A program made the position numbers and the translations under genes. The notes under the pieces are model-generated. The model ran no database searches, had not been told where the DNA came from, and worked only from the letters and a program-made list of their open reading frames with translations. Positions 45,900 through 53,750 of a stretch of 64,000 nt of DNA are shown here, piece by piece (position 1 is the first letter of the stretch; each line of letters opens with the position of its first letter). This stretch comes from Arthrobacter sp. SLBN-112 (GTDB lineage: Bacteria > Actinomycetota > Actinomycetes > Actinomycetales > Micrococcaceae), in assembly GCF_006715225.1 (NCBI RefSeq), contig NZ_VFMU01000001.1, forward strand, positions 1,240,001 to 1,304,000. The letters are read 5' to 3'.

Positions 45900-46226
45900 A
45901 TGAGTGACTTCGATACCGTCCCCGTGCATGATATTCCCGCTGATGCGGTGATCCTGGATGTCCGGGAGGACTACGAGTGGGTGGCCGGACATGCTGACGG
46001 CGCACTCCACATCCCCATGGACCAGATCCCGGCACGGCTGGACGAGCTCGATCCGGACGAGGACATCTACGTCATCTGCCGCACAGGCGGGCGGTCCTTC
46101 CGCGCTGCCCAATGGCTCACTGGCCAGGGGTATACCGCCATCAACGTCTCCGGCGGGATGGATCAGTGGCTGGAAGCCGGCAAGCCTTTGGTCTCGGACA
46201 ACGGACTAAAGCCGTTGGTGCTTTAG
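45900..46226 (+). CDS. Rhodanese-domain protein
   Basis: A 108-residue single rhodanese domain. The active-site loop CRTGGRS carries the catalytic C60, and the CH2-type end GGMDQWLEAG is present. It probably carries sulfane sulfur in the cytosol. It overlaps the pheA start by one base (TAGTG), so the two are translationally coupled, an arrangement I associate with this group. Confidence 0.88.
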   Translation: MSDFDTVPVHDIPADAVILDVREDYEWVAGHADGALHIPMDQIPARLDELDPDEDIYVICRTGGRSFRAAQWLTGQGYTAINVSGGMDQWLEAGKPLVSDNGLKPLVL

Positions 46227-47206
46227 TGCCCGGTACTTCCCGCACCTACACCTTCCTGGGGCCGGAAGGTACCTTTACGGAGGCTGCCCTCCTGCAGGTG
46301 CCTGGCGCCCTTCAGGCAGCCAGGATCCCGGCACCCAACGTCAACGCTGCCCTTGGGAAAGTACGTGACGGGGCGGCCGATGCGGCAATGGTCCCCATCG
46401 AGAACTCGGTGGAGGGTGGTGTCACTGCCACCCTGGACGCCATTGCCACGGGCCAGGAACTGCGGATCATCCGCGAGGTCCTGGTTCCCATCAGCTTTGT
46501 CCTGGTGGCCCGGCCCGGGATGCGGGTTGAGGACGTCCGGCGGGTGTCCACGCACGGCCACGCCTGGGCCCAGTGCAGGTTGTGGATGGACCAGAACATG
46601 CCACATGCAGAATACGTTCCCGGCTCGTCAACCGCTGCTGCGGCCCTGGGGCTGCTGGAGGAGGACTGCCATTACGACGCAGCCATCTGCGCGCCACTGG
46701 TGCCCAGTACGCATGCGGGGCTGTCGGTGCTGGCGGAGGACATCGGAGACAACCCGGGTGCGGTGACCCGCTTCATCCTGGTCAGCCGGCCCGCCGCCCT
46801 TCCGCTCCGCACAGGTGCGGACAAAACCACCGTGGTTGTCCCGCTTCCGGAGGACCGTCCAGGGGCCCTGATGGAGATCCTGGACCAGTTCGCCAGCCGC
46901 GGGGTCAACCTCAGCCGGATCGAATCCCGGCCCACCGGGCAGTACCTGGGCCACTACTTCTTCAGCATCGACGCCGACGGCCACGCCGGTGAAGCGAGGG
47001 TGGCCGACGCATTGGCGGGCCTGCACCGCATCAGCCCGGGAACCCGCTTCCTGGGCTCATATGCCAGGGCTGACAAGCAGGAGACGCCGGTGCCGGCGCA
47101 CACCTCGGATGCAGCATTCGCGGCCGCCCAATCGTGGGTTGAGTCCATCCTTGCCGCGGAATCTTTCGCAGGTGAAAGCGGTTCCGGAGCTTCGCCCACA
47201 GCGTAG
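46226..47206 (+). CDS. pheA: Prephenate dehydratase
   Basis: A 326-residue enzyme converting prephenate to phenylpyruvate in phenylalanine synthesis. The N-terminal catalytic domain (FLGPEGTFTEAAL, PIENSVEGGV, VTRFILV with the catalytic threonine) is followed by an ACT regulatory domain (about 205-285, SRIESRPTG) that binds phenylalanine for feedback inhibition. The GTG start overlaps the rhodanese stop. A 40-residue alanine/serine-rich tail is unusual but probably harmless. Confidence 0.95.
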   Translation: MPGTSRTYTFLGPEGTFTEAALLQVPGALQAARIPAPNVNAALGKVRDGAADAAMVPIENSVEGGVTATLDAIATGQELRIIREVLVPISFVLVARPGMRVEDVRRVSTHGHAWAQCRLWMDQNMPHAEYVPGSSTAAAALGLLEEDCHYDAAICAPLVPSTHAGLSVLAEDIGDNPGAVTRFILVSRPAALPLRTGADKTTVVVPLPEDRPGALMEILDQFASRGVNLSRIESRPTGQYLGHYFFSIDADGHAGEARVADALAGLHRISPGTRFLGSYARADKQETPVPAHTSDAAFAAAQSWVESILAAESFAGESGSGASPTA

Positions 47207-47300
47207 GCAAATGCCTTTCGAAGTACTTCCGCGGGGTGTGGACAATGCGTATGCTTGCTTGATCCACACGGGGTATGGCCCCTGACGAAAGGAGAGGGTC

Positions 47301-47504
47301 ATGACCAGCAGCACTGACAACGACGGCCAGGGGATGATCGTCAACCCCAAGCCGACGGCCGACAACCAGGACTGGGACGGGGATGACGCGGACCGTGCCG
47401 ACCGCCTGCGCTTCGAAGAGGAGCAGGCGATGATCCGCGAGCAGTCTGAAGCCCACGCTGCTGCCAAGGCCGCCGCTGACGCAAAGAAACAAGCCAGCGC
47501 CTGA
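47301..47504 (+). CDS. Small acidic alpha-helical protein
   Basis: A 67-residue protein with a strong ribosome-binding site (GAAAGGAGAGG). The N-terminal half is acidic and polar. The C-terminal half (RLRFEEEQAMIREQSEAHAAAKAAADAKKQ) is a single charged, alanine-rich helix that could form a coiled coil. No family recognised. It lies between pheA and the DagK-like gene. Confidence 0.6.
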   Translation: MTSSTDNDGQGMIVNPKPTADNQDWDGDDADRADRLRFEEEQAMIREQSEAHAAAKAAADAKKQASA

Positions 47505-47542
47505 CCACGCCGCACTCACCGCTTTGTTGCCCCACAGCCTTA

Positions 47543-48625
47543 TCAGCGCACTGCTTTGGCGCTGCTGCCGTGGACCTCTCGCCTGACCCGGACCAGGAGT
47601 GACCGCGGCAAAACCTGGACGGTGAGCTGCGTAGCCTCACCCGATGTGTCGCCGTCGAGCTGCGTGGGCATGGGTTCGGGGCACTTGATGACCACCCTGC
47701 CTGACCGGTAGACGGTCATAATGGGCAGTTTGCCGCTGTGCTTGAACATGATTTTCACGTACATCAGCAGCCAGCCCAGTGCGCTGCGGGGGCTCATCAC
47801 CACCACATCGAGCATGCCGTCGTCAATCATGGCCTGCGGGATGAAGTCGATGCCACCGGGAACAAGGCCGCAGTTGGCGAAAAGCACGCTGCGGATGTTC
47901 CTTATCTGCTCCGGGCTGCCGTCCAACGCAATGGAAACCTTCTTGCGCCGGCCCGGAAGATGGCGCACGCCCGCCTCCGTGTACGCAAGCCAGCCCACCG
48001 CTCTCTTCAGCCCGGCGTTGGTGTCGGCCAGGACCTCCGCATCCATGCCGATTCCGGCGATCACCAGGAAGACATGCTCCGAATAGTGGCCGGTCCGGGA
48101 GTTCTCGATGGCCATCCGTGCGGTGTCGATGTACCGCTGACGTCCAAACAGGGCTGTCTGGACGTTGCCGTGAAGGTCGTTCACATCCAGGTCCACGTTC
48201 CGCGCCAGCAGATTGCCCGTGCCCAACGGAATCAAACCTATGGCAACGTCTGTGTGCGCCAGGGCCTCCGCCACCACGCGGACCGTGCCGTCGCCGCCGC
48301 CCACAAGGACGACGTCAGGCTTGCCGGCCAGGGCGGCCTGCATTTGGGAAAAGCCGGGATCCTCCGCCGTCGTCTCGAAAAAGACGGGCTCCTCCCAGCC
48401 GGCTGCCAGGCAGGCGCGCTGGATGATTGCCTTCGCTTCCCCGGCCCGTGCCTTGATCGGGTTGAGGACCACGGCCACCCGCTGCCGGGTCAGCCCCGAG
48501 TCGTAGGCTTCCCCTGCCATGGCGCTGCGCACATGCAGGGCTTTGAGGCGCCGTACCCCCCACCAGCTGGAGATGGCGAAGGCAAGCGCCACCGCAATCA
48601 GCAGGTAGAGAATCCAGTCGCTCAT
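47543..48625 (-). CDS. Diacylglycerol/sphingosine-kinase-like lipid kinase
   Basis: A 360-residue kinase of the DagK/YegS family with an N-terminal membrane helix (about 3-22). The nucleotide motif GGGDGT (109-114) and PLGTGN (133-138) are intact, and GIGMDAEV and QLDGD further mark the family. It phosphorylates a lipid such as diacylglycerol at the inner membrane. It is divergent from serS across 88 bp. Confidence 0.9.
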   Translation of the reverse strand: MSDWILYLLIAVALAFAISSWWGVRRLKALHVRSAMAGEAYDSGLTRQRVAVVLNPIKARAGEAKAIIQRACLAAGWEEPVFFETTAEDPGFSQMQAALAGKPDVVLVGGGDGTVRVVAEALAHTDVAIGLIPLGTGNLLARNVDLDVNDLHGNVQTALFGRQRYIDTARMAIENSRTGHYSEHVFLVIAGIGMDAEVLADTNAGLKRAVGWLAYTEAGVRHLPGRRKKVSIALDGSPEQIRNIRSVLFANCGLVPGGIDFIPQAMIDDGMLDVVVMSPRSALGWLLMYVKIMFKHSGKLPIMTVYRSGRVVIKCPEPMPTQLDGDTSGEATQLTVQVLPRSLLVRVRREVHGSSAKAVR

Positions 48626-48701
48626 GGTGGTTCAACAGTAGCCCGGCGCATGGCGGGCGGGTGCACGGAGCCCGCCGCCCGCCGTCGCGCGCGGTATTGG
48701 A

Positions 48702-48713
48702 TACCCTTGTCTG
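48702..48713 (+). promoter_or_regulatory. Candidate -10 for a leaderless serS mRNA
   Basis: TACCCT at 48702-48707 is followed by six bases and then the serS GTG. This places the transcription start at the start codon. No Shine-Dalgarno sequence is present upstream of the GTG. Confidence 0.4.
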
Positions 48714-49994
48714 GTGATCGACGTAAAAGACCTCAGCGAAAACCCGGATAAATACCGTGCCAGCCAGCGTGCCCGTGGCGCGGACGAATCAGTGGTGGAC
48801 GCGATCATCTCCGCGGATTCCGCCCGCCGTGCTGCCCTGATCCGCTTCGAAAACCTCCGCGCCGAGCAGAACGTGTTCGGCAAGAAGGTGGCGCAGGCCA
48901 AGGGTGAGGAGAAGCAGGCCCTGCTGGCAGAGGTCAAAGAGCTGGCCAACTCCGTCAAGGCCGCGTCTGCAGAGGCCGATGCGGCGCAGACCAAGCAGGA
49001 AGAGCTCCTGCGCACCATCCCCAACCTCATCGAGGACGGCGTTCCCGAGGGCGGCGAGGATGACTACGTGGTGGTCAAGACCGTTGGCGCCCCGCGCGAA
49101 TTCCCGGACTTCGAGCCCCGCGACCACCTGGAGATCGGTGAGCTGATCGGCGCGATCGACATGGAACGCGGCGCCAAGGTTTCCGGTGCCCGTTTCTACT
49201 TCCTCCGTGGCGTCGGGGCACGCCTCGAGATGGCGCTGCTGCAGATGGCCATGGACCAGGCAATCGAAGCCGGCTTCGTCCCGATGATCACCCCCACGCT
49301 GGTGCGCCCGGAGACCATGCAGGGCACCGGCTTCGATGTAAAGCACGACGCCGAGATCTACCGTCTCGCCGAGGACGACCTTTACCTTGTGGGCACCTCC
49401 GAGGTGGCGCTTGCCGGGTACCACGCGGACGAAATCCTGGACTTCTCCAACGGTCCGGTCCGGTACGCCGGCCAGAGCTCCTGCTACCGCCGTGAGGCCG
49501 GTTCGCACGGCAAGGACACCCGCGGCATCATCCGCGTCCACCAGTTCAACAAGGTGGAGATGTTCATCTACACCACTGTGGAAGAGGCTGCCGCCGAGCA
49601 CCAGCGCCTGCTGGCCTGGGAAGAGGAGATGCTGGCCAAGTGCGAGCTGCCGTACCGGGTGATCGATACCGCTGCCGGTGACCTTGGCACCTCCGCGGCC
49701 CGCAAGTACGACTGCGAAGCCTGGGTTCCCACCCAGGGCGCCTACCGCGAGCTGACTTCCACCTCCAACTGCACCACGTTCCAGGCACGCCGCCTGAACA
49801 TCCGTGAGCGCGTGGTGAACTCCGAGGGCGTCGCCAAGGGTACCAGGGCTGTGGCCACCCTGAACGGCACCCTGGCCACCACCCGCTGGATCGTGGCGCT
49901 GCTGGAGCACCACCAGAACCCGGACGGCTCGGTCAACGTGCCCAAGGCGCTGCAAAAGTACCTGGGCGGCCTCGAAGTCCTGCCGGTCCTCTAG
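48714..49994 (+). CDS. serS: Serine--tRNA ligase
   Basis: A 426-residue class II aminoacyl-tRNA synthetase that charges tRNA-Ser. The N-terminal long antiparallel coiled coil (about 30-110) clamps the tRNA arm. The catalytic core has [26 protein letters not shown], the motif 2 segment [28 protein letters not shown] and motif 3 near [15 protein letters not shown]. Length is normal. The GTG start lacks a ribosome-binding site and may be leaderless. A long hairpin follows the stop. Confidence 0.97.
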   Translation: MIDVKDLSENPDKYRASQRARGADESVVDAIISADSARRAALIRFENLRAEQNVFGKKVAQAKGEEKQALLAEVKELANSVKAASAEADAAQTKQEELLRTIPNLIEDGVPEGGEDDYVVVKTVGAPREFPDFEPRDHLEIGELIGAIDMERGAKVSGARFYFLRGVGARLEMALLQMAMDQAIEAGFVPMITPTLVRPETMQGTGFDVKHDAEIYRLAEDDLYLVGTSEVALAGYHADEILDFSNGPVRYAGQSSCYRREAGSHGKDTRGIIRVHQFNKVEMFIYTTVEEAAAEHQRLLAWEEEMLAKCELPYRVIDTAAGDLGTSAARKYDCEAWVPTQGAYRELTSTSNCTTFQARRLNIRERVVNSEGVAKGTRAVATLNGTLATTRWIVALLEHHQNPDGSVNVPKALQKYLGGLEVLPVL

Positions 49995-50006
49995 TTTCCT
50001 GCCGGT

Positions 50007-50063
50007 CCTAAGCCTGTTCGCGGATCAGAACCTTCTTGGCTCTGATCCGCGAACAAGCTTAGG
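50007..50063. repeat. CGCGAACAAG hairpin repeat, copy 1
   Basis: A 23-bp stem (50007-50029 against 50041-50063, one mismatch) closes an 11-base loop. The arms contain CTGTTCGCGGATCAGA and its complement. It starts 13 bp after the serS stop and could act as a terminator. The right-arm core CGCGAACAAGCTTAGG recurs, slightly changed, at 51203 beyond the AbiEi-like gene. Confidence 0.75.
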
Positions 50064-50135
50064 TCGGGCTGGGGCTTATCCACATAGAGGCAGTGCACTG
50101 GCGACCCTGGTGCCTGGGTCCAGCATCCTGCTGGG

Positions 50136-51191
50136 ATGGACATTCCTCCCGGACTGATTGATACTGCTGCCATTCTCCGTACGGGTGCCGGCACCGACGG
50201 CGTGCACCGTGCCTTCAAGGCAGGGCAGCTGGTACGGATTCGGCGCGGCTTCTACGTTTCCACAGGGGACTGGCTGCATGCACTGCCATCCCAGCGCTTC
50301 GCGTGGACGACGACGGCAGCCGCCAGATCGGTCAAAGGTGCAGTTTTGTGCGGGCAAACGGCAGCGGTGGCAAGTGCCCTGCCCACGCTGGGGACGCCAC
50401 CGTGCGTAGAGCTCGCCACGACTCTTGGCGGGCGCAGTGGCGTCCGGAAGTCACCGCTGTTAGTACTGGGCGGGGACGGAACCGCCCAGGAGGTACGCCG
50501 CACGCGTTCGTACCCGCTGCGCTACCGCCTCACTGCGGGGTTCGAGGCTGTGCGCTTCGGCGAGTTCCTGTGTTCAGGGCTCATCCGGACCACCGTGGAC
50601 GTCCTGGGCTCTGCAGAGCTGAGCCAGGCTTTGGTACTCGCAGACGGGGCCGCCCGCAGACTCTTAACTGACGGCATCGGAGATCAGCGTGACAGCCTTC
50701 TGTCCGTGCCGGGTGTTGCCGCCGGCATAGCCGCCCTTCCGTCTGCCGCTGCCCGCCGCCGTGCGGAACGGGTGGCTGCCCTTGCCAGCCCACTGCCGGA
50801 GTCCGTTGGGGAGTCCTACAGCCGGGCCGTCTTTGAATTCCTTGGTTTCGAGCAGCCCGTCCTTCAGCAGGTTTTCTGGGACGGCGCCGGCTTCATTGGC
50901 CGGAGTGACTTCTGGTGGCCTTCCCAAGGTGTAGTGGGTGAGTTCGACGGCAAGGGGAAGTACGTGCAGGCCGCCTTGCGTGGCGGGAGCACCGCCGAGG
51001 AAGCCGTATATCGGGAGAAGCTCCGCGAGGACCGGATCCGCGCGCTGGGCCACCGCTTCGTCCGGTGGCGGTGGGCCGACCTGACGGAACCTGGCCGCCT
51101 GCGCCAGAAGCTTCTTGAGGCCGGACTTCGCCCGGGTTGCACGACCCCTTGGCCCCTGAATCAGAGGCTTGTTCGCGAGTCCAAACGGTGA
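50136..51191 (+). CDS. AbiEi-type winged-helix protein with DUF559-like nuclease fold
   Basis: A 351-residue protein. The N-terminal 45 residues form a short winged helix like that of AbiEi-family antitoxins (GLIDTAAILRTG...RRGFYV). The C-terminal 130 residues carry a DUF559/Vsr-like PD-(D/E)xK pattern: E225, D258 (RSDFWW), E269, D271 and K273 (GEFDGKGKY). Such proteins are widespread in actinobacteria and called 'type IV TA AbiEi antitoxin-like', but no AbiEii toxin gene is next to it. It may be a solitary restriction-like or regulatory element. The gene is flanked by related hairpin repeats. Confidence 0.7.
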   Translation: MDIPPGLIDTAAILRTGAGTDGVHRAFKAGQLVRIRRGFYVSTGDWLHALPSQRFAWTTTAAARSVKGAVLCGQTAAVASALPTLGTPPCVELATTLGGRSGVRKSPLLVLGGDGTAQEVRRTRSYPLRYRLTAGFEAVRFGEFLCSGLIRTTVDVLGSAELSQALVLADGAARRLLTDGIGDQRDSLLSVPGVAAGIAALPSAAARRRAERVAALASPLPESVGESYSRAVFEFLGFEQPVLQQVFWDGAGFIGRSDFWWPSQGVVGEFDGKGKYVQAALRGGSTAEEAVYREKLREDRIRALGHRFVRWRWADLTEPGRLRQKLLEAGLRPGCTTPWPLNQRLVRESKR

Positions 51192-51212
51192 AGGTGCGGA
51201 TGCGCGAACAAG
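51168..51212. repeat. CGCGAACAAG hairpin repeat, copy 2
   Basis: CTTGTTCGCG (51168-51177, within the last codons of the AbiEi-like gene) pairs with CGCGAACAAG (51203-51212) across 25 bases. The right arm continues GTTAGGAC, echoing CTTAGGTC of the copy beside serS. The two copies therefore bracket the AbiEi-like gene. Confidence 0.6.
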
Positions 51213-51365
51213 GTTAGGACTGACGCGGAGTGGTGAGTTGCCCCGGGGCGCGCGGCGGCAACGGGGCGCAAGGCACCCCCGGATGTGGGAACCCGCCGTG
51301 TTAACCAACAGTTCAATAAACCTGTGGCCCGCGTCCTAGCGCCTGTCAGTTAGGTCTGGTTCACT

Positions 51366-52259
51366 ATGTGGATGACAACGCTGACTGAAACCTCAGTCGC
51401 CGGCAACGATGACCGGCGAGACAACAACCGAGACAACAACAAGAACGCCCTGGGCTTCGCCGGTGTGGACCGGAAGTTCATGGTCGCGCTGGACGTGGAC
51501 GGCACCCTGGTGAACCACGACGGCCACATGTCCCCGGGCGTGCGGGAGGCGGCGCAGGCCGTGGTGGCCGCCGGACACGAAGTGATGATCGCCACCGGCC
51601 GCTCCCTGAATGCCACGCTTCCGATCATTGAAAAGATCGGAATGGACCGCGGGTACGCCGTCTGCTGCAACGGCGGCGTGACCCTCCGGCTGCACCCGGA
51701 ACTGGAAAACGGCTACGAGGTGATCCACAAGGCCACCTTCGATCCCGCTCCCGCCCTGCGTGCGCTGCGCGAGCGGCTCCCTTCCGCCAAGTATGCCCTT
51801 GAGGACGCCGACGGCAACTTCCTCTCCACCGAGCGGTTCCAGGATGCCAGCTTCGGCGTCGAGGCCGTGGGTGTGGACTTCCACACCATGCTGGAAGCCA
51901 CCGCCGTGCGCGTGGTGGTCTTCAGTACCGAAAACACGCCGGAGGAGTTCACCGAGGCCATCAACCACGTGGGACTCGCGGGAGTGACGTACTCGGTGGG
52001 GTGGACTGCGTGGCTGGATATCGCTGCGGCAGGGGTGACCAAGGCCAGCGCCCTGGAAAACATTCGCGTGCGCCTTGGTTTCGAAGAGCACCTCACCGTT
52101 GCTGTCGGCGATGGCCGGAATGACATCGAGATGCTCACCTGGGCCGGCCGCGGGGTGGCCATGGGGCAGGCCCCGGCGGAGGTGGTCGCCGCGGCGGATG
52201 AGGTCACCCACTCAGTGCATGACGACGGCGCCGCCCACGTGCTGCGCAGCCTCCTCTAG
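51366..52259 (+). CDS. Cof-type HAD phosphatase
   Basis: A 297-residue haloacid-dehalogenase phosphatase of the Cof/IIB type. Motif I is DVDGTLVN (D43, D45), motif II lies in MIATGRS, the motif III lysine is in GVTKASAL, and motif IV is GDGRNDIEML. The large C2B cap gives sugar-phosphate or FMN-like specificity in relatives. The first 36 residues are a polar extension with no motif. The start ATG 51366 lacks a clear site; 51372 is also possible. It follows serS as in related genomes. Confidence 0.9.
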   Translation: MWMTTLTETSVAGNDDRRDNNRDNNKNALGFAGVDRKFMVALDVDGTLVNHDGHMSPGVREAAQAVVAAGHEVMIATGRSLNATLPIIEKIGMDRGYAVCCNGGVTLRLHPELENGYEVIHKATFDPAPALRALRERLPSAKYALEDADGNFLSTERFQDASFGVEAVGVDFHTMLEATAVRVVVFSTENTPEEFTEAINHVGLAGVTYSVGWTAWLDIAAAGVTKASALENIRVRLGFEEHLTVAVGDGRNDIEMLTWAGRGVAMGQAPAEVVAAADEVTHSVHDDGAAHVLRSLL

Positions 52260-52272
52260 ACAACCCTGCGCG

Positions 52273-52331
52273 TTGCTCCATCAGATATGGCACCTAAACC
52301 CCGGTTTTGCCGACCATTACTGATGGAGCAA
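52273..52331. repeat. GCTCCATCA hairpin repeat, copy 2
   Basis: A 59-bp inverted repeat. The arms TTGCTCCATCAG and CTGATGGAGCAA are perfect complements and TATGG/CCATT extend the stem imperfectly. The loop is unrelated to copy 1 at 31401-31460. It lies between two rightward genes, 14 bp after the HAD stop. Confidence 0.75.
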
Positions 52332-52374
52332 GCGGGAGTTCAGGGCCACCGGTCAGCCAAGGCAGAATAGGGGC

Positions 52375-52959
52375 ATGACCCTTACGACGTTTGCCCTCGT
52401 CCGCCATGGCCAGACCGACTGGAATGCCGAGCGGCGGCTGCAGGGAGCAACGGACATCCCCCTGAACGACGTCGGCCGCGGCCAGGCGAGGGACGCCGTC
52501 GCCGTCCTTGCCCCGTACGAATGGGACGCCATCGTCTCCTCGCCCCTGAGCCGGGCCGCGGAAACCGCGGACCTGATTGCCGAGGGGCTGGGGCTGTCAG
52601 TGTCCCGGCGCGTCCCGGAACTCACGGAGCGCAGCTTCGGACCGGCAGAAGGAATGCAGGCCGGCCCGGAGCTGGACGCACTGCGTATTCCCGGCGGTTT
52701 CGAAGGCGCGGAGAGCGAAGAAGAGGCCGCCGACAGGGGCCTTGCCGCGCTGGAGGCGCTGGCGGAGGAGTTCCGCGGCCGGCGGCTCCTGGTGGTCACC
52801 CACGGCACCCTGCTGCGCGTGAGCCTCAGCCGGGCCATCGGCCAGACCCTGTCCAGCGTGGACAACGCTGTGCTGAACCTGGCACACCATCACGCAATCG
52901 ACGGCTGGAAGTTGGAGTACTTCAACGGCGAAGCCGTCATGGCGGCTACCGGCAGCTAG
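52375..52959 (+). CDS. Histidine phosphatase (phosphoglycerate-mutase-like)
   Basis: A 194-residue enzyme of histidine phosphatase branch 1. The phospho-accepting RHG is at 10-12 (H11), with E85 (LTERSFG) as the acid and H143 (VTHGTLLR) closing the site. QGATDIPLNDVGR is a typical second motif. It is more likely a broad phosphatase than the glycolytic mutase, because the length is short and the mutase-specific insert is absent. AGGGG precedes the ATG. Confidence 0.88.
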   Translation: MTLTTFALVRHGQTDWNAERRLQGATDIPLNDVGRGQARDAVAVLAPYEWDAIVSSPLSRAAETADLIAEGLGLSVSRRVPELTERSFGPAEGMQAGPELDALRIPGGFEGAESEEEAADRGLAALEALAEEFRGRRLLVVTHGTLLRVSLSRAIGQTLSSVDNAVLNLAHHHAIDGWKLEYFNGEAVMAATGS

Positions 52960-53004
52960 GCGGTCAGCCAAACAAGCCCCACCCGAAGGCCGGGGGACCG
53001 CAGG

Positions 53005-53604
53005 CTACCGGGCCGCCAGGATCAGCGCCAGCAGCCTGGCAGCTGCCGGCCGCGCAGCGTGTTCCTCGTTCCACTGCGCCCGTGCCACCGCCTTGCTGAC
53101 GGCCTGGGTGGTGATGCCCAGCTCCTGCGCCACCGCCTTCTGCTGCCCCCGGACGCCGGGGGTCAGCAGGTCCAGCACCCGCCATTCCGCGTCCGAGCGG
53201 TCCCGCACAATGTGACCCAGCAGCCGGAGGACGGCCTCCGCATCATGAGCAACCTCCGCCAGCGGCCCCTCCACCGCAAGCGGGATCCGCTCCTTGCTGC
53301 TGCGGAGCCGGTCCACCGCCCGGCGGGCATAGACCAAACCGTGGCCGGAGGCGTCCTTGATCTGGTTGGGCAACGGCTCGTTCACCGGCCCCGCGCCGAT
53401 TCCCACGTACCAGTGCCCGCTGCGCAGCGCGATCAGGGCAGCATCCACGGCCTGGTGCGGGCACTCAACGATTCCCTGGACTTCGTCCTCCACAGACCGG
53501 TCAAAGTCCAGGCGCGCAGGGATGTGCCGCAGTGCCTTGAGCAGTTGCGGGACCTGGTCGCCGTCGCGCCGGCTGTCCGTCTGGTTAATGGTCAATGTGA
53601 ACAT
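53005..53604 (-). CDS. SatD-like protein with C-terminal helix-turn-helix
   Basis: A 199-residue protein. Residues 10-140 follow the SatD pattern (DFDRSVEDEVQGIV where SatD has a GDEFQ-type motif, GHWYVGIGAGPV, ASGHGLVYARRAVDRL). The C-terminal 50 residues carry a helix-turn-helix (QQKAVAQELGITTQAVSKAVARA). It is probably a DNA-binding regulator with a nucleotide-cyclase-like sensory fold. The function of SatD is poorly known. It is a single leftward gene. Confidence 0.6.
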   Translation of the reverse strand: MFTLTINQTDSRRDGDQVPQLLKALRHIPARLDFDRSVEDEVQGIVECPHQAVDAALIALRSGHWYVGIGAGPVNEPLPNQIKDASGHGLVYARRAVDRLRSSKERIPLAVEGPLAEVAHDAEAVLRLLGHIVRDRSDAEWRVLDLLTPGVRGQQKAVAQELGITTQAVSKAVARAQWNEEHAARPAAARLLALILAAR

Positions 53605-53685
53605 TCTGGATCCACACTACCCGGAAGTAGGAATTGCGAAACGGCCGGTAATGCAGGGCCGCGCTGCCCCATTCCTGAAACGGGA

Positions 53686-53716
53686 GAGGGCCCGCGTCAC
53701 CTGGACGCGGACCCTC
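53686..53716 (-). terminator. Probable katE terminator
   Basis: GAGGG-CCGCGT and ACGCGG-CCCTC pair around a CACCTGG loop. The hairpin lies 35 bp downstream of the katE stop on the minus strand. Only a short pyrimidine run follows, so its strength is uncertain. Confidence 0.5.
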
Positions 53717-53750
53717 AACCATGACCCGGCAAATGGATAGGGACCGGGCG

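Noticed and set aside
50076..50084. Perfect DnaA-box-like TTATCCACA
   Set aside because: It is single, with no cluster, no AT-rich unwinding region and no dnaA/dnaN genes nearby; it is likely chance.
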